Assembly (NCBI GenBank): GCA_039181495.1
Contig: JBCDCP010000049.1
Coordinates: 1 to 20,278, forward strand
Reading direction: 5' to 3'
Source of the DNA: JBCDCP01 sp039181495
GTDB taxonomy: Bacteria; Pseudomonadota; Alphaproteobacteria; Rhizobiales; Tepidamorphaceae
Length of the DNA: 20,278 nt
How positions within the stretch are numbered: position 1 is the stretch's first letter; every line of letters begins with the position of its first letter. The notes under the pieces are model-generated. The model was not told the origin of the DNA. It worked only from the letters and a program-made list of their open reading frames with translations, and made no database searches. A program made the position numbers and the translations under genes. This document shows, one piece after another, positions 1 to 8,018 of this stretch.

Positions 1-14
1 ACATGCTTTTTGGC

Positions 15-42
15 TTGACTTGCGGGCTGGATCGTTCAATTA
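15..42 (+). promoter_or_regulatory. weak candidate sigma-70-type promoter for the iron-binding protein gene
   Basis: A TTGACT hexamer at 15-20 is followed after 16 nt by CAATTA at 37-42, which is a poor -10. A small hairpin (GCCGG, loop TTCA, CCGGC, 66-79) lies in the presumed leader. I looked for Fur, Irr or RirA-type iron-response sites between 1 and 144 and saw no convincing match, so iron regulation is not supported by visible sequence. Confidence 0.25.
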
Positions 43-144
43 GCTTGTGCGGAATGGCGGGGGGCGCCGGTTCACCGGCAGCCAAGACAATGAAAACCAA
101 TTGCCGTTCCCGTACGGCCCCATCGCGAGAGGAGTTAGACACCC

Positions 145-1179
145 ATGACCGAGCGACGCACATTTCTGGCCATGAGCCTTGTTGCAGCACTTGCAGCAAG
201 CGGCGGATTTGCTGGCGCAGCCAATGCAGCCGGCGAGTTGAATCTCTATTCGTCACGCCACTACGACACTGACGAGCGGCTCTATTCCGACTTTGAAGAA
301 AAGACCGGTATCAAGATCAACCGGATCGAGGATAAGGCGAGCGCGCTTATCGAACGGATCAAAGCCGAAGGCGCCAACAGCCCGGCTGACATCCTGCTCA
401 CCGTCGATGCCGGCCGTCTTTGGGCCGCTGACCAGGACGGCATCTTCCAGCCGACCAGTTCGGGTGAACTCGACGGTAAGATTCCGTCGAACCTTCGTCA
501 TCCGGACGGTCACTGGTTTGGCTTTTCAACACGCGCACGCGTGATCTTCTATGACAAGACACGCGTCGAGAATCCGCCGCAGACCTACGAGGCGCTGGCC
601 GACCCGCAATACAAGGGCCTCGTATGCACCCGGACCTCAGGCAACATCTACATGCTGTCTCTGATGTCGGCCATCATCGCTCATAATGGCGAGGATACCG
701 CCAAGAGCTGGGCCGAAGGTGTGTGGGCAAATCGTGCACGCGACCCTGAAGGCGGTGACACCGACCAGCTGCGTGGCATTGCGTCCGGCCAGTGCGCCAT
801 CGCGGTGGCCAACACCTACTACTTCGCCCGTGCTCTGCGGAAAGACGTCAAGGATCTGTCGGGTAAGACTGACAATATCGGCATCGTGTTCCCGAACCAG
901 GATGGCGTTGGCACGCATGTCAACATTTCCGGTGGCGGTGTTGTTGCGAACGCTCCGAACAAGGAAAACGCCGTCAAGTTCCTGGAGTACCTCGCAAGCG
1001 AGGCAGCCCAGAACTACTTCGCTGCCGGTAACGACGAATACCCGGTCGTCGAGGGCACCGAAATTGCCTCGAACGTTCAGGGGCTCGGCGACTTCAAAAT
1101 CGATCCGCTTCCGATCAACGTCTATGGCGAAAACCAGGCCAAGGCGCAGGCAGTCTACAACGCCGCCGGATATCAATAA
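145..1179 (+). CDS. periplasmic ferric-iron binding protein of an ABC importer (FutA/FbpA type)
   Basis: Predicted extracytoplasmic solute-binding protein, 344 aa, that would capture Fe(3+) in the periplasm and deliver it to an inner-membrane ABC permease. Residues 1-28 form a signal peptide: a basic start (TERR), a hydrophobic core and an ANA|AG cleavage site. The mature protein opens with LNLYSSRHYDTD (residues 32-43), the hallmark of the FutA/iron-binding group, where the HY tyrosine helps bind iron. NTYYFARAL (223-231) carries the paired tyrosines (225-226) that coordinate iron in this family. The start is supported by AGAGGAG at 128-134, 10 nt before the ATG. The gene is monocistronic in appearance, with a strong terminator 78 nt after its stop. 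Its likely permease partner is the convergent gene at 1310-3037; no ATPase gene is adjacent. Family assignment is firm; Fe(3+) as ligand is inferred from the family. Confidence 0.88.
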   Translation: MTERRTFLAMSLVAALAASGGFAGAANAAGELNLYSSRHYDTDERLYSDFEEKTGIKINRIEDKASALIERIKAEGANSPADILLTVDAGRLWAADQDGIFQPTSSGELDGKIPSNLRHPDGHWFGFSTRARVIFYDKTRVENPPQTYEALADPQYKGLVCTRTSGNIYMLSLMSAIIAHNGEDTAKSWAEGVWANRARDPEGGDTDQLRGIASGQCAIAVANTYYFARALRKDVKDLSGKTDNIGIVFPNQDGVGTHVNISGGGVVANAPNKENAVKFLEYLASEAAQNYFAAGNDEYPVVEGTEIASNVQGLGDFKIDPLPINVYGENQAKAQAVYNAAGYQ

Positions 1180-1257
1180 GAATCCGCGGCTGACTGCCGA
1201 ACGATCTCCAGAGCCGCTGGGGCCCATCGTTTCCCGGCACCCCGGCGACTTAACTGC

Positions 1258-1288
1258 AACCGCGCTGGCACTCCCAGCGCGGTTTTTT
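1258..1288 (+). terminator. strong intrinsic terminator after the iron-binding protein gene
   Basis: A perfect 11-bp stem (AACCGCGCTGG at 1258-1268 and its complement at 1274-1284) encloses a 5-nt loop and runs into six T residues (1283-1288). It is oriented to stop plus-strand transcription before it enters the convergent permease gene, whose stop is 22 nt further on. Read on the minus strand, the same hairpin is followed by GCAGTT, so it could only weakly terminate the permease transcript. Confidence 0.9.
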
Positions 1289-1309
1289 GTTGAGCTAAAC
1301 CGGTGAGAC

Positions 1310-3037
1310 TTACTTTGTGGAGCTACCCGGCCTTGACCGCATGATCTGCCGTGAGATGACGATAACTGGCAGGATGCCGACCACGACAATGGACAGAGAC
1401 GGTATCGCAGCCTGCGCTAGCCGTTCATCCGATGCGAGCCGGTAGGCCTGTACGGCTAGGGTATCGAAATTGAATGGCCGCATGATCAGCGTTGCCGGCA
1501 GCTCTTTCATCACATCGACAAAGACGATCAGACCGGCTGTCAGCAGCCCGCCCCACATCATGGGTATGTGAACATGCCGCACTGCCCCCATCGGCGTATG
1601 GCCGAGACTGCGCGCGGCATCGTCCATGGAGTGGGTGATCTTGCCGAGGCTCGAATCCACCGTATTCAGGGCAACAGCCATGAATCGTACAAGGTAAGCA
1701 AACACCAGCGCCGTAATCGTCCCAGTCAACAGCAGGCCGGTTGAGATACCGAATTGTGCTTCCATGAACCGGTCGACCGCATTGTCGAAATGTGCCAGCG
1801 GATACAGCACACCGACGGCGATGATTGATCCAGGTATGGCGTAGCCCATGCTAGCGATCTGGTTTGCGGCCTGTGTCCAACGGGACGGTGCGATGCGGCT
1901 GGCGTAGGCCATCAGGACGGCAAGCACCACGGCAAGAACGGCGGTAACGCCCGAGAGCGTCACCGAGTTCAAGGCGAAATGGATGTAGCGCGATGTGACA
2001 CCCTCCTTGTCCGCCTCGATCGCAAGGCCGCTGAGGATGATGACTGGCAACAGAAATCCCAGGAGAACCGGCAGACCGCATATCAGGAAGGCGGCAACAC
2101 CCCGCCATCCTTTCAGCTTGAACTCCGGCAGGTCACTGACCCGGCGTTCGGACGGCGCAAACTTGCGGCTGCCACGCTGCCAGCGCTCAAGTGCAATGAG
2201 AAGCAGAACGAAAACCAGTAGAGACGCTGATAGCTGCCCGGCGGCGATCCGGTCCCCCATCGAAAACCAAGTCTGATAGATGCCGGTCGTGAATGTCTGT
2301 ACGCTGAAATGGGCCACGGTGCCGAAATCAGCCAGGGTCTCCATCAGCGCAAGCGCGATACCTGTCACGATTGCCGGCCGGGCCATCGGCAGTGCGACCC
2401 GGCGAAACGCTGCGAAGGCGCTCATGCCCAATGTCCGGCTGACCTCGAACGCACACACAGAATGGTGCAGAAATGCCGTTCGCGCCAACAGATAAACGTA
2501 AGGGTACAGCACCAGCGTGAACATCAACGCCGCGCCCTCTAGCGAGCGGATATTCGGGAACCAGTAGTCGCGCGGCCCCCAGCCCGTCACATCACGCAGG
2601 AGCGTTTGCACCGGGCCGGGATGGTGCAAGAAGTCCGTATAGGCGTACGCCATGACATAGGCCGGCACTGCCAGCGGCAGGATCAACGCCCATTCGAAGA
2701 ACCATCGGCCTGGAAACCGGCACATGGTAACGAGCCAGGCTGTTGAGGTTCCTATCAGGAAGACGCCAATGCCGACCAATACCGTCAGTAAGAGCGTGTT
2801 GCCAATGAAGCGCGGCAGTACGGTGCCGGCGAGCTGCTGCCAGGCTCCGCTTGACGGCTGAAATACCGAAAACGCAACAAACAGGATGGGGGCCGCCAAC
2901 AGAAGCGCAACGACGATTGCCGACAGCACAAGTGCCATGCGTGTGCCATTGCCAGACGCAACAACGCTAGCGCGCTTGGCAGAACGGTCCTCGTTCTCGG
3001 GCGGCAGTGGCGTTAGTGCGGTCTCGGTCGTTGTCAT
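1310..3037 (-). CDS. ferric-iron ABC transporter permease, fused two-domain (FbpB type)
   Basis: Inner-membrane permease, 575 aa, made of two tandem MetI-like permease domains as in FbpB/AfuB iron transporters, so a single chain would form the whole channel with about 12 membrane segments. The first obvious segment spans residues 34-59, after a polar cytoplasmic tail. Each half has an EAA-type ATPase-docking loop: residues 198-220 (EVSRTLGMSAF..., ending in RVALPMA) and 472-494 (DDAARSLGHTP..., ending in HIPMM). The gene lies 62 nt downstream of, and in the same direction as, the acetoacetyl-CoA synthetase gene. No clear Shine-Dalgarno sequence precedes the ATG, so the start is less certain than the frame. 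It is convergent with the iron-binding protein at 145-1179, its presumed partner. The matching ATPase gene is not in this window. The substrate assignment rests on domain architecture and the neighbour. Confidence 0.85.
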   Translation of the reverse strand: MTTTETALTPLPPENEDRSAKRASVVASGNGTRMALVLSAIVVALLLAAPILFVAFSVFQPSSGAWQQLAGTVLPRFIGNTLLLTVLVGIGVFLIGTSTAWLVTMCRFPGRWFFEWALILPLAVPAYVMAYAYTDFLHHPGPVQTLLRDVTGWGPRDYWFPNIRSLEGAALMFTLVLYPYVYLLARTAFLHHSVCAFEVSRTLGMSAFAAFRRVALPMARPAIVTGIALALMETLADFGTVAHFSVQTFTTGIYQTWFSMGDRIAAGQLSASLLVFVLLLIALERWQRGSRKFAPSERRVSDLPEFKLKGWRGVAAFLICGLPVLLGFLLPVIILSGLAIEADKEGVTSRYIHFALNSVTLSGVTAVLAVVLAVLMAYASRIAPSRWTQAANQIASMGYAIPGSIIAVGVLYPLAHFDNAVDRFMEAQFGISTGLLLTGTITALVFAYLVRFMAVALNTVDSSLGKITHSMDDAARSLGHTPMGAVRHVHIPMMWGGLLTAGLIVFVDVMKELPATLIMRPFNFDTLAVQAYRLASDERLAQAAIPSLSIVVVGILPVIVISRQIMRSRPGSSTK

Positions 3038-3099
3038 TCTGGGTCATCCAGCCGGTGTGGTGGTGCGATCCCATTCAGCACAGCAATCATCGGCACAGA

Positions 3100-5064
3100 C
3101 TATTCGCTCAGTTCAGGAATGTCTTGATAGAGGCCGAGAGCCTCGGGATTGGCCAGGGCTTCGACATTCTTGACCGTGCGGCCATGGACGACATCTCGGA
3201 CTGCCAGTTCGGTGATCTTGCCCGACTTGGTGCGCGGAATGTCTTCAACCGCAACGATGCGCGCCGGCACATGACGCGGCGATGCTCCGTTGCGGATGCG
3301 TGTCCGGATCAGCTTCTGTAGATCATCGTCAAGCTCGACGCCTTTAGCCAACCGCACAAAAAGCACAACGCGGACGTCATCATCCCAGTCCTGACCAATC
3401 GCGAGGGCCTCTGTGATCTGCGGCAACTGCTCGACCTGAGCATAGATTTCTGCCGTTCCGATGCGCACGCCGCCGGGATTCAGCGTTGCATCCGACCGCC
3501 CGTGAATCACCATGCCGCCCCGGTCGGTCCATTCGGCAAAATCGCCATGACACCAGACGCCTTCGAAACGATCGAAATAGGCTGCCCGGTATTTCTTTCC
3601 GTCGGGGTCGTTCCAGAAGCTGATCGGCATCGAAGGAAAGGCCCTTGTGCAAACCAGTTCGCCCTTTTGCTGACGGATCGGGTTGCCCGACTCGTCCCAA
3701 ACATCGGTCGCCATGCCCAGACCCGGGACCTGGATCTCACCGGAGTAGACAGGCGCATTGGGATTACCCAGCACGAAACAGGAGAGAATGTCGGTGCCAC
3801 CCGAGATCGACGCGAGATGAATGTCCTGCTTGATGCCATCATAGACAAAGGCGAAGCTCTCGGCGGACAAAGGTGAGCCGGTTGAGGCCATTGTCTGGAC
3901 CGTGCCCAGGTCATGGCTGTCGGTCGGCCGAAGACCAGCCTTCTTCACCGAGTCAATGAACTTCGCGGACGTGCCGAAGAATGTCATGCCTTCTGCGTCG
4001 GCATAGTCGAACAGAATGTTGCCGGATGGATGAAACGGCGAGCCATCATAGAGCAGCAGAGTCGCGCCGGTTGCGAGGCCAGCAATCAGCCAGTTCCACA
4101 TCATCCAGCCGAGCGTGGTGAAATAGAAGACCTTGGAGTCGGGTCCGTTGCCGGAATGCAGAACGTGTTCCTTGAGCTGCTGCAGCAAGGCACCGCCGGC
4201 AGAATGAACGATACACTTCGGCACACCGGTGGTGCCGCTCGAAAACATGATGGAGAGAGGGTGGTCGAGTGGCAGGCGCAGGAACTCCGGCGCTCGGACC
4301 TCGGTGCCAGACAAGAAGTCCCCAAGCGTCACCGCGTTCGGTATGGAGCTCGCTGCCGCCACCTCTGTTCCGAGATATGGGATCACGACAGTTGTCTGCA
4401 CGGTTGGCAAATCAGCGACGATCTCGGCCACCTTGCCTGAAACATCCAGAGATTTGTCGGCGTAGTAATAGCCGTCGCAGACAAACAGCACCTTCGGTTC
4501 AATCTGCCCGAACCTGTCGAGCACGCCGCGCACGCCGAAGTCCGGCGAGCAGGATGACCATACCGCACCAAGTGAAGACACTGCCAACATTGCGGCAATG
4601 GCTTCGGGCAGGTTGGGCAACATTCCGGCGACACGATCGCCCTGGCCTACTCCGGCCGCGCTCAGGGCCTGCTGCAGTTGGGCAACCAGGTCACGAAGCT
4701 CCTTCCAGGACATCCGTCGCTTGACGCGATCCTCACCCCAGAACACCAGAGCATCGGCGCTGTCAGGCCCGGCCTTGGCGAGCAGGTTCTCGGCAAAATT
4801 CAACCTGCCATCGGGGAAGAACCGTGCGCCGGGCATCCTATCGTCGGTGAGCGCCCGCTGGCCTTTGTCGCCCACAATTCCGGTGAAGTCCCACACCAGA
4901 TCCCAGAATTCCTCACGGTGATCTATGGAAAAGCCATGCAACGCTGCGTAGTCGGAGATGTCACGCCCAGTGCGTGCACTGACTTCACGTGCGAACGCCG
5001 ACATCGGGCTGTTGGCGACACGCTTTTCAGACGGCGTCCACAGAAGCTCTCCATCTTTGGCCAT
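3100..5064 (-). CDS. acetoacetyl-CoA synthetase (acetoacetate-CoA ligase)
   Basis: Predicted cytoplasmic ligase, 654 aa, that activates acetoacetate with ATP and CoA to acetoacetyl-CoA. This feeds ketone-body or polyhydroxybutyrate breakdown products into central metabolism. It belongs to the acyl-adenylate-forming superfamily. The phosphate-binding loop SSGTTGVPK is at 275-283, the acetyl/acetoacetyl-CoA synthetase signature WSSCSPDFG at 169-177, the hinge and C-terminal domain region includes LNPGGVRIGTAEIY, and the catalytic C-terminal lysine is in PRTKSGK (610-616, last K). The length matches acetoacetyl-CoA synthetases (about 650 aa), and the N-terminus (LLWTPS... followed by an FxxxV region) is typical of AacS rather than acetate-CoA ligase. 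The start ATG has AAGGGA about 11 nt upstream. It is divergent from the AsmA gene, and the iron permease follows 62 nt downstream, possibly on the same transcript. No thiolase or phasin gene is nearby. Confidence 0.9.
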   Translation of the reverse strand: MAKDGELLWTPSEKRVANSPMSAFAREVSARTGRDISDYAALHGFSIDHREEFWDLVWDFTGIVGDKGQRALTDDRMPGARFFPDGRLNFAENLLAKAGPDSADALVFWGEDRVKRRMSWKELRDLVAQLQQALSAAGVGQGDRVAGMLPNLPEAIAAMLAVSSLGAVWSSCSPDFGVRGVLDRFGQIEPKVLFVCDGYYYADKSLDVSGKVAEIVADLPTVQTTVVIPYLGTEVAAASSIPNAVTLGDFLSGTEVRAPEFLRLPLDHPLSIMFSSGTTGVPKCIVHSAGGALLQQLKEHVLHSGNGPDSKVFYFTTLGWMMWNWLIAGLATGATLLLYDGSPFHPSGNILFDYADAEGMTFFGTSAKFIDSVKKAGLRPTDSHDLGTVQTMASTGSPLSAESFAFVYDGIKQDIHLASISGGTDILSCFVLGNPNAPVYSGEIQVPGLGMATDVWDESGNPIRQQKGELVCTRAFPSMPISFWNDPDGKKYRAAYFDRFEGVWCHGDFAEWTDRGGMVIHGRSDATLNPGGVRIGTAEIYAQVEQLPQITEALAIGQDWDDDVRVVLFVRLAKGVELDDDLQKLIRTRIRNGASPRHVPARIVAVEDIPRTKSGKITELAVRDVVHGRTVKNVEALANPEALGLYQDIPELSE

Positions 5065-5098
5065 GCAGTGCTAATCCCTTTGCGGCTAGCGGTTAACA

Positions 5099-5113
5099 GG
5101 GATGCCCTATCCC
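5099..5113. promoter_or_regulatory. small inverted repeat in the aacS-asmA divergent gap
   Basis: GGGAT, 5-nt spacer, ATCCC forms a perfect 5-5-5 inverted repeat 35 nt upstream of the acetoacetyl-CoA synthetase ATG. It could be an operator, but repeats this short are common by chance. The rest of the 228-nt gap (5065-5292) shows only a TTGACG hexamer (5117-5122) without a good -10. I see no gene in the gap. Confidence 0.2.
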
Positions 5114-5292
5114 CTATTGACGTTGCAAACCGCTCTTGCCACAGCTTGCGGTGCGGAGACAATCCACTGGCGTGGAAGACGCCTTGCCCGATCGGCGCGT
5201 AGGTGCGAGTCTGTTCTGGGCTTTGAGATAAAGGGGCCGGTGCGCGAACGCCGCGTGAAGATGGCTAGGGCGAGGCAACGCAGGGAGATCCG

Positions 5293-7182
5293 ATGAAACG
5301 CTTGCTGGCCGTTGTTGCGGCCGTCGCTGTTCTGGCAGGTCTCGCACTTTTCCCCGCGTTTCTGCCCGCCGATACGGTCCGCAAGCTGGCGTTGTCGCGC
5401 CTTGAGGCCGTCACCGGCTTGAGCGCTTCGGTCAACGGCGAGACACAGACGCGGTTTCTGCCCAGTCCCGCGGTTTTCCTCGATGAGGTACGGCTTTCCG
5501 ATCCGGAATCCGGACAGGAGCTCGTCCGCATCCGGCAGATCATCGGCCGTTATTCGCCGGTGACACTGTTGTTCGGCCGCGGTCAACTTTCCGCCTTGAC
5601 CTTCGTCGCACCGAGGATCGTCTGGACACTGCCTGAGCCAGACGAGCCCGAGGCCGTCACTGCGGACGTTCCCGACGGACTCCTGCCGGGCCTGATTGCT
5701 CGCGTGTTCGGTACCGAGATGCCCCCCGTTACGCCAAACGACAAACCGATACGGTTTGGTCGGATCAACGTTATCGACGGCGACTTGCTGCTGAACCAGG
5801 CAGATGGCAGCCAGGCCTATCGCGTCGATGACTTTCAGTTTGGCATCGAACAGGAAGACAGCGACCCGGCGGCAACGGTAACCGCAAGCTTTGTCTGGAA
5901 CGAGCGAGCCGTGGACGTGCGATCTATTATTGCTGATCCAACTGCGATCCTGGCACAGGAACGCACCGGGCTGAGCTTTAATGCTGCGAGCGTCACCGGC
6001 AATTTCAGCTTTGAGGGTGCGCTATCTTTCGCTGCCGGGCCACAACTCGATGGCGCACTCAAGATCGAGTCCAACGCCTTCGATGATGCACTGGAATGGT
6101 TTGGCATTCGTACTCGCGAAGCACCCGGATTCGACCGCTTGTCGGTGGATGCCGACGCAAGCCTCGCCGGGCGCAGCCTGAAGCTGAGCGATCTGGACCT
6201 CGCGGTCGACGGCAACACCGCATCCGGCATCATGAATTTGAGTGTGGTCGAAGACCGGGTTGCCGTTGATGGAACACTGGCCTTTGATCGTCTCAGCATC
6301 GACGATTATCTGGAGGCCGACGAAGCCGGGGACGGGCTTGAGCAGGAAACGCCGCTGCCCCAATTCGATCCGCCCCGCAACCTGACCATGGACATCCGGC
6401 TGTCGGCCAATGAGGTGCAGGGCGCAGGGTTTCAGGTGCAGGACATAGCCGCCAGCCTTGTGGTCAAAGATCGCCGTATAGATATCGGCATTGGCACGGC
6501 TGATTTCATGGGCGGCAACATGGCTGGCAGCATCAGTGCACGGCCGATCGGCGACGTCCTCCGAGTGGAGACTGACCTGTCGCTACGCGATGTGCCGATG
6601 AACCGCCTGGTACCACTCAGCGAGCCATTCGGTATTGAAGGTCAAGCCAATGCAACGCTAATGCTGGAGGGTGCGGCCAAGACTGTCGAGTCGCTCCGGC
6701 GTGCCATGTATGGCCAGAGCAAGTTCGAAGTTCGAGATGGCCAGGTTACAGGCATTGATGTGCCCGCCATGGTGACCGCCCTTCGCAGCCAAAGCCTTGA
6801 GGGCTTTCGCACCGGTGCAAATGCTGCGACGCCGTTTACCGCGTTGGTCATCGATGTAGAGACGATACGCGGCGTCGCGCGGACGCGGACGCTGAACATG
6901 TTCGGAGACAATTTTGAGCTGACAGGTGACGGCCAGGTCGACCTGGTGGCAGAGACGATCGACGGCACAGGGCAAATCGACGTTTATCCCGATGGACGGC
7001 CGACGGAGCCAGTTGCACCTGCCAATGGCGAGGGTGAGGCGACTGAGACTCCCGAACCGTTGTCGATTGGTTTCCGCATCAACGGGCCACTGATCGCACC
7101 TGCAATCCTGCCGCTGATCCCGCTTCTCAAACAGGGTGCCGCGGATGATGCTCAACGTGCGGCGGCAAGCTCCGGCGGTTAG
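5293..7182 (+). CDS. AsmA family protein
   Basis: Large envelope protein, 629 aa, with a single N-terminal membrane anchor (about residues 4-25, hydrophobic LLAVVAAVAVLAGLALFPAFLP) and a long periplasmic region. AsmA-type proteins are related to bridge-like lipid-transfer proteins and are linked to outer-membrane assembly or phospholipid movement. The body is rich in beta-strand-like alternating segments typical of the family. The C-terminal part carries the AsmA-type stretch around RTRTLNMFGDNFELTGDGQVDL, in which a non-fitted core strand precedes the final domain. A short Pro/Glu/Thr-rich linker (about PTEPVAPANGEGEATETPEP) is followed by a last hydrophobic strand. The start is supported by AGGGAG just upstream. 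It is a lone gene, divergent from aacS and convergent with potI, with no partner genes in view. Family is fairly sure; the specific role is unknown. Confidence 0.82.
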   Translation: MKRLLAVVAAVAVLAGLALFPAFLPADTVRKLALSRLEAVTGLSASVNGETQTRFLPSPAVFLDEVRLSDPESGQELVRIRQIIGRYSPVTLLFGRGQLSALTFVAPRIVWTLPEPDEPEAVTADVPDGLLPGLIARVFGTEMPPVTPNDKPIRFGRINVIDGDLLLNQADGSQAYRVDDFQFGIEQEDSDPAATVTASFVWNERAVDVRSIIADPTAILAQERTGLSFNAASVTGNFSFEGALSFAAGPQLDGALKIESNAFDDALEWFGIRTREAPGFDRLSVDADASLAGRSLKLSDLDLAVDGNTASGIMNLSVVEDRVAVDGTLAFDRLSIDDYLEADEAGDGLEQETPLPQFDPPRNLTMDIRLSANEVQGAGFQVQDIAASLVVKDRRIDIGIGTADFMGGNMAGSISARPIGDVLRVETDLSLRDVPMNRLVPLSEPFGIEGQANATLMLEGAAKTVESLRRAMYGQSKFEVRDGQVTGIDVPAMVTALRSQSLEGFRTGANAATPFTALVIDVETIRGVARTRTLNMFGDNFELTGDGQVDLVAETIDGTGQIDVYPDGRPTEPVAPANGEGEATETPEPLSIGFRINGPLIAPAILPLIPLLKQGAADDAQRAAASSGG

Positions 7183-7191
7183 TTCCGCCGG
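7172..7191. terminator. hairpin between the convergent asmA and potI genes
   Basis: A perfect 7-bp GC stem (CCGGCGG at 7172-7178, CCGCCGG at 7185-7191) encloses a 6-nt loop, TTAGTT, that contains the asmA TAG stop codon (7180-7182). It sits in the 14-nt gap between two convergent genes, so it could stop or stabilise transcripts from both sides. No T tract follows on either strand, so true intrinsic termination is uncertain. Confidence 0.45.
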
Positions 7192-7196
7192 TCCAC

Positions 7197-8018
7197 TCAG
7201 TTCTCCGACATCGCCATCCGCTCGGCGCGCTTACGTTCGACTTCCTGACGTTTGGTAACAAGCGAGGCCGTGATCACACCAATGGTCACAAGCGCAATCA
7301 GGATCGTGCAGACGGCATTGATCTCAGGCGTCACGCCAAGCCGGACCTGACTGTAGATCTTCATTGGCAACGTGGTTGCACCCGGACCCGTGGTGAAGCT
7401 CGCGATCACGAGGTCATCAAGAGACAGCGTGAACGCCAGCATCCAGCCCGAGATCACGGCAGGCAGGATGATCGGCAGGGTGATGACCATGAATGTCTTG
7501 GATGGTGTGCACCCCAGATCCAGGGCCGCTTCTTCGACCGAGGTATCGAAGCTGACGAGCCGCGATTGAACGACAACGGCAACAAAGCACATCGAAAAGG
7601 TGATGTGGGCAATGGTGACGGTCCAGAAGCCACGATCGAAGTTGACCGCAACGAACAACAACAACAGCGACAGTCCAGTGATGACCTCGGGCATCACCAA
7701 CGGTGCGTAGACCATTCCAGAGAATAGCGTTCGGCCCGGAAACCGGCCAAAACGAACAAGTACGAGCGCAGCGAGCGTCCCCAGAACAGTGGCGATGGAG
7801 GCCGAAACAAAGGCGACGCGTGCCGTTACCCACGCGGCGTCCATCAGACCCTGATTGTTGAACAGCTCGACGTACCACTTTGTCGAAAACCCGCCCCAAA
7901 CCGTGACCAGCCGGCTTTCGTTGAAGGAGAAGATGACCAGGATCAGGATCGGCAGATAGAGAAAGGCAAACCCCAGGACGAGGCTTGTAATGTTGAACCA
8001 GGTGGCGCCGCGATACAT
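7197..8018 (-). CDS. potI: putrescine ABC transporter permease PotI
   Basis: Inner-membrane permease subunit of the putrescine importer, 273 aa, with about six membrane segments; residues 12-32 form the first. The EAA ATPase-docking loop reads EEAALDLGCTPSKTF followed by ITLPIILPA, which is characteristic of PotC/PotI. The reading frame stays open upstream to 8309, but that extension is PotH coding sequence in another frame and looks non-native. I chose the ATG at 8018 (MYRGATWFN), which overlaps the PotH TGA stop by one base (TGATG) and so implies translational coupling. Last gene of the potFGHI set; the C-terminus is a charged Lys/Arg/Glu tail. PotI rather than PotC is chosen because the set follows potF-G-H order with a PotF-type binding protein. 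Confidence 0.9.
   Translation of the reverse strand: MYRGATWFNITSLVLGFAFLYLPILILVIFSFNESRLVTVWGGFSTKWYVELFNNQGLMDAAWVTARVAFVSASIATVLGTLAALVLVRFGRFPGRTLFSGMVYAPLVMPEVITGLSLLLLFVAVNFDRGFWTVTIAHITFSMCFVAVVVQSRLVSFDTSVEEAALDLGCTPSKTFMVITLPIILPAVISGWMLAFTLSLDDLVIASFTTGPGATTLPMKIYSQVRLGVTPEINAVCTILIALVTIGVITASLVTKRQEVERKRAERMAMSEN

Noticed and set aside
637..1389. 250-codon minus-strand ORF antisense to the iron-binding protein gene
   Set aside because: It covers a firmly identified gene and its terminator. The translation is low-complexity and unlike any family, so it is a GC-rich shadow frame.
1310..3037. Fused iron permease as a gene fusion or assembly artefact
   Set aside because: Two tandem permease domains in one chain are the normal FbpB/AfuB architecture.
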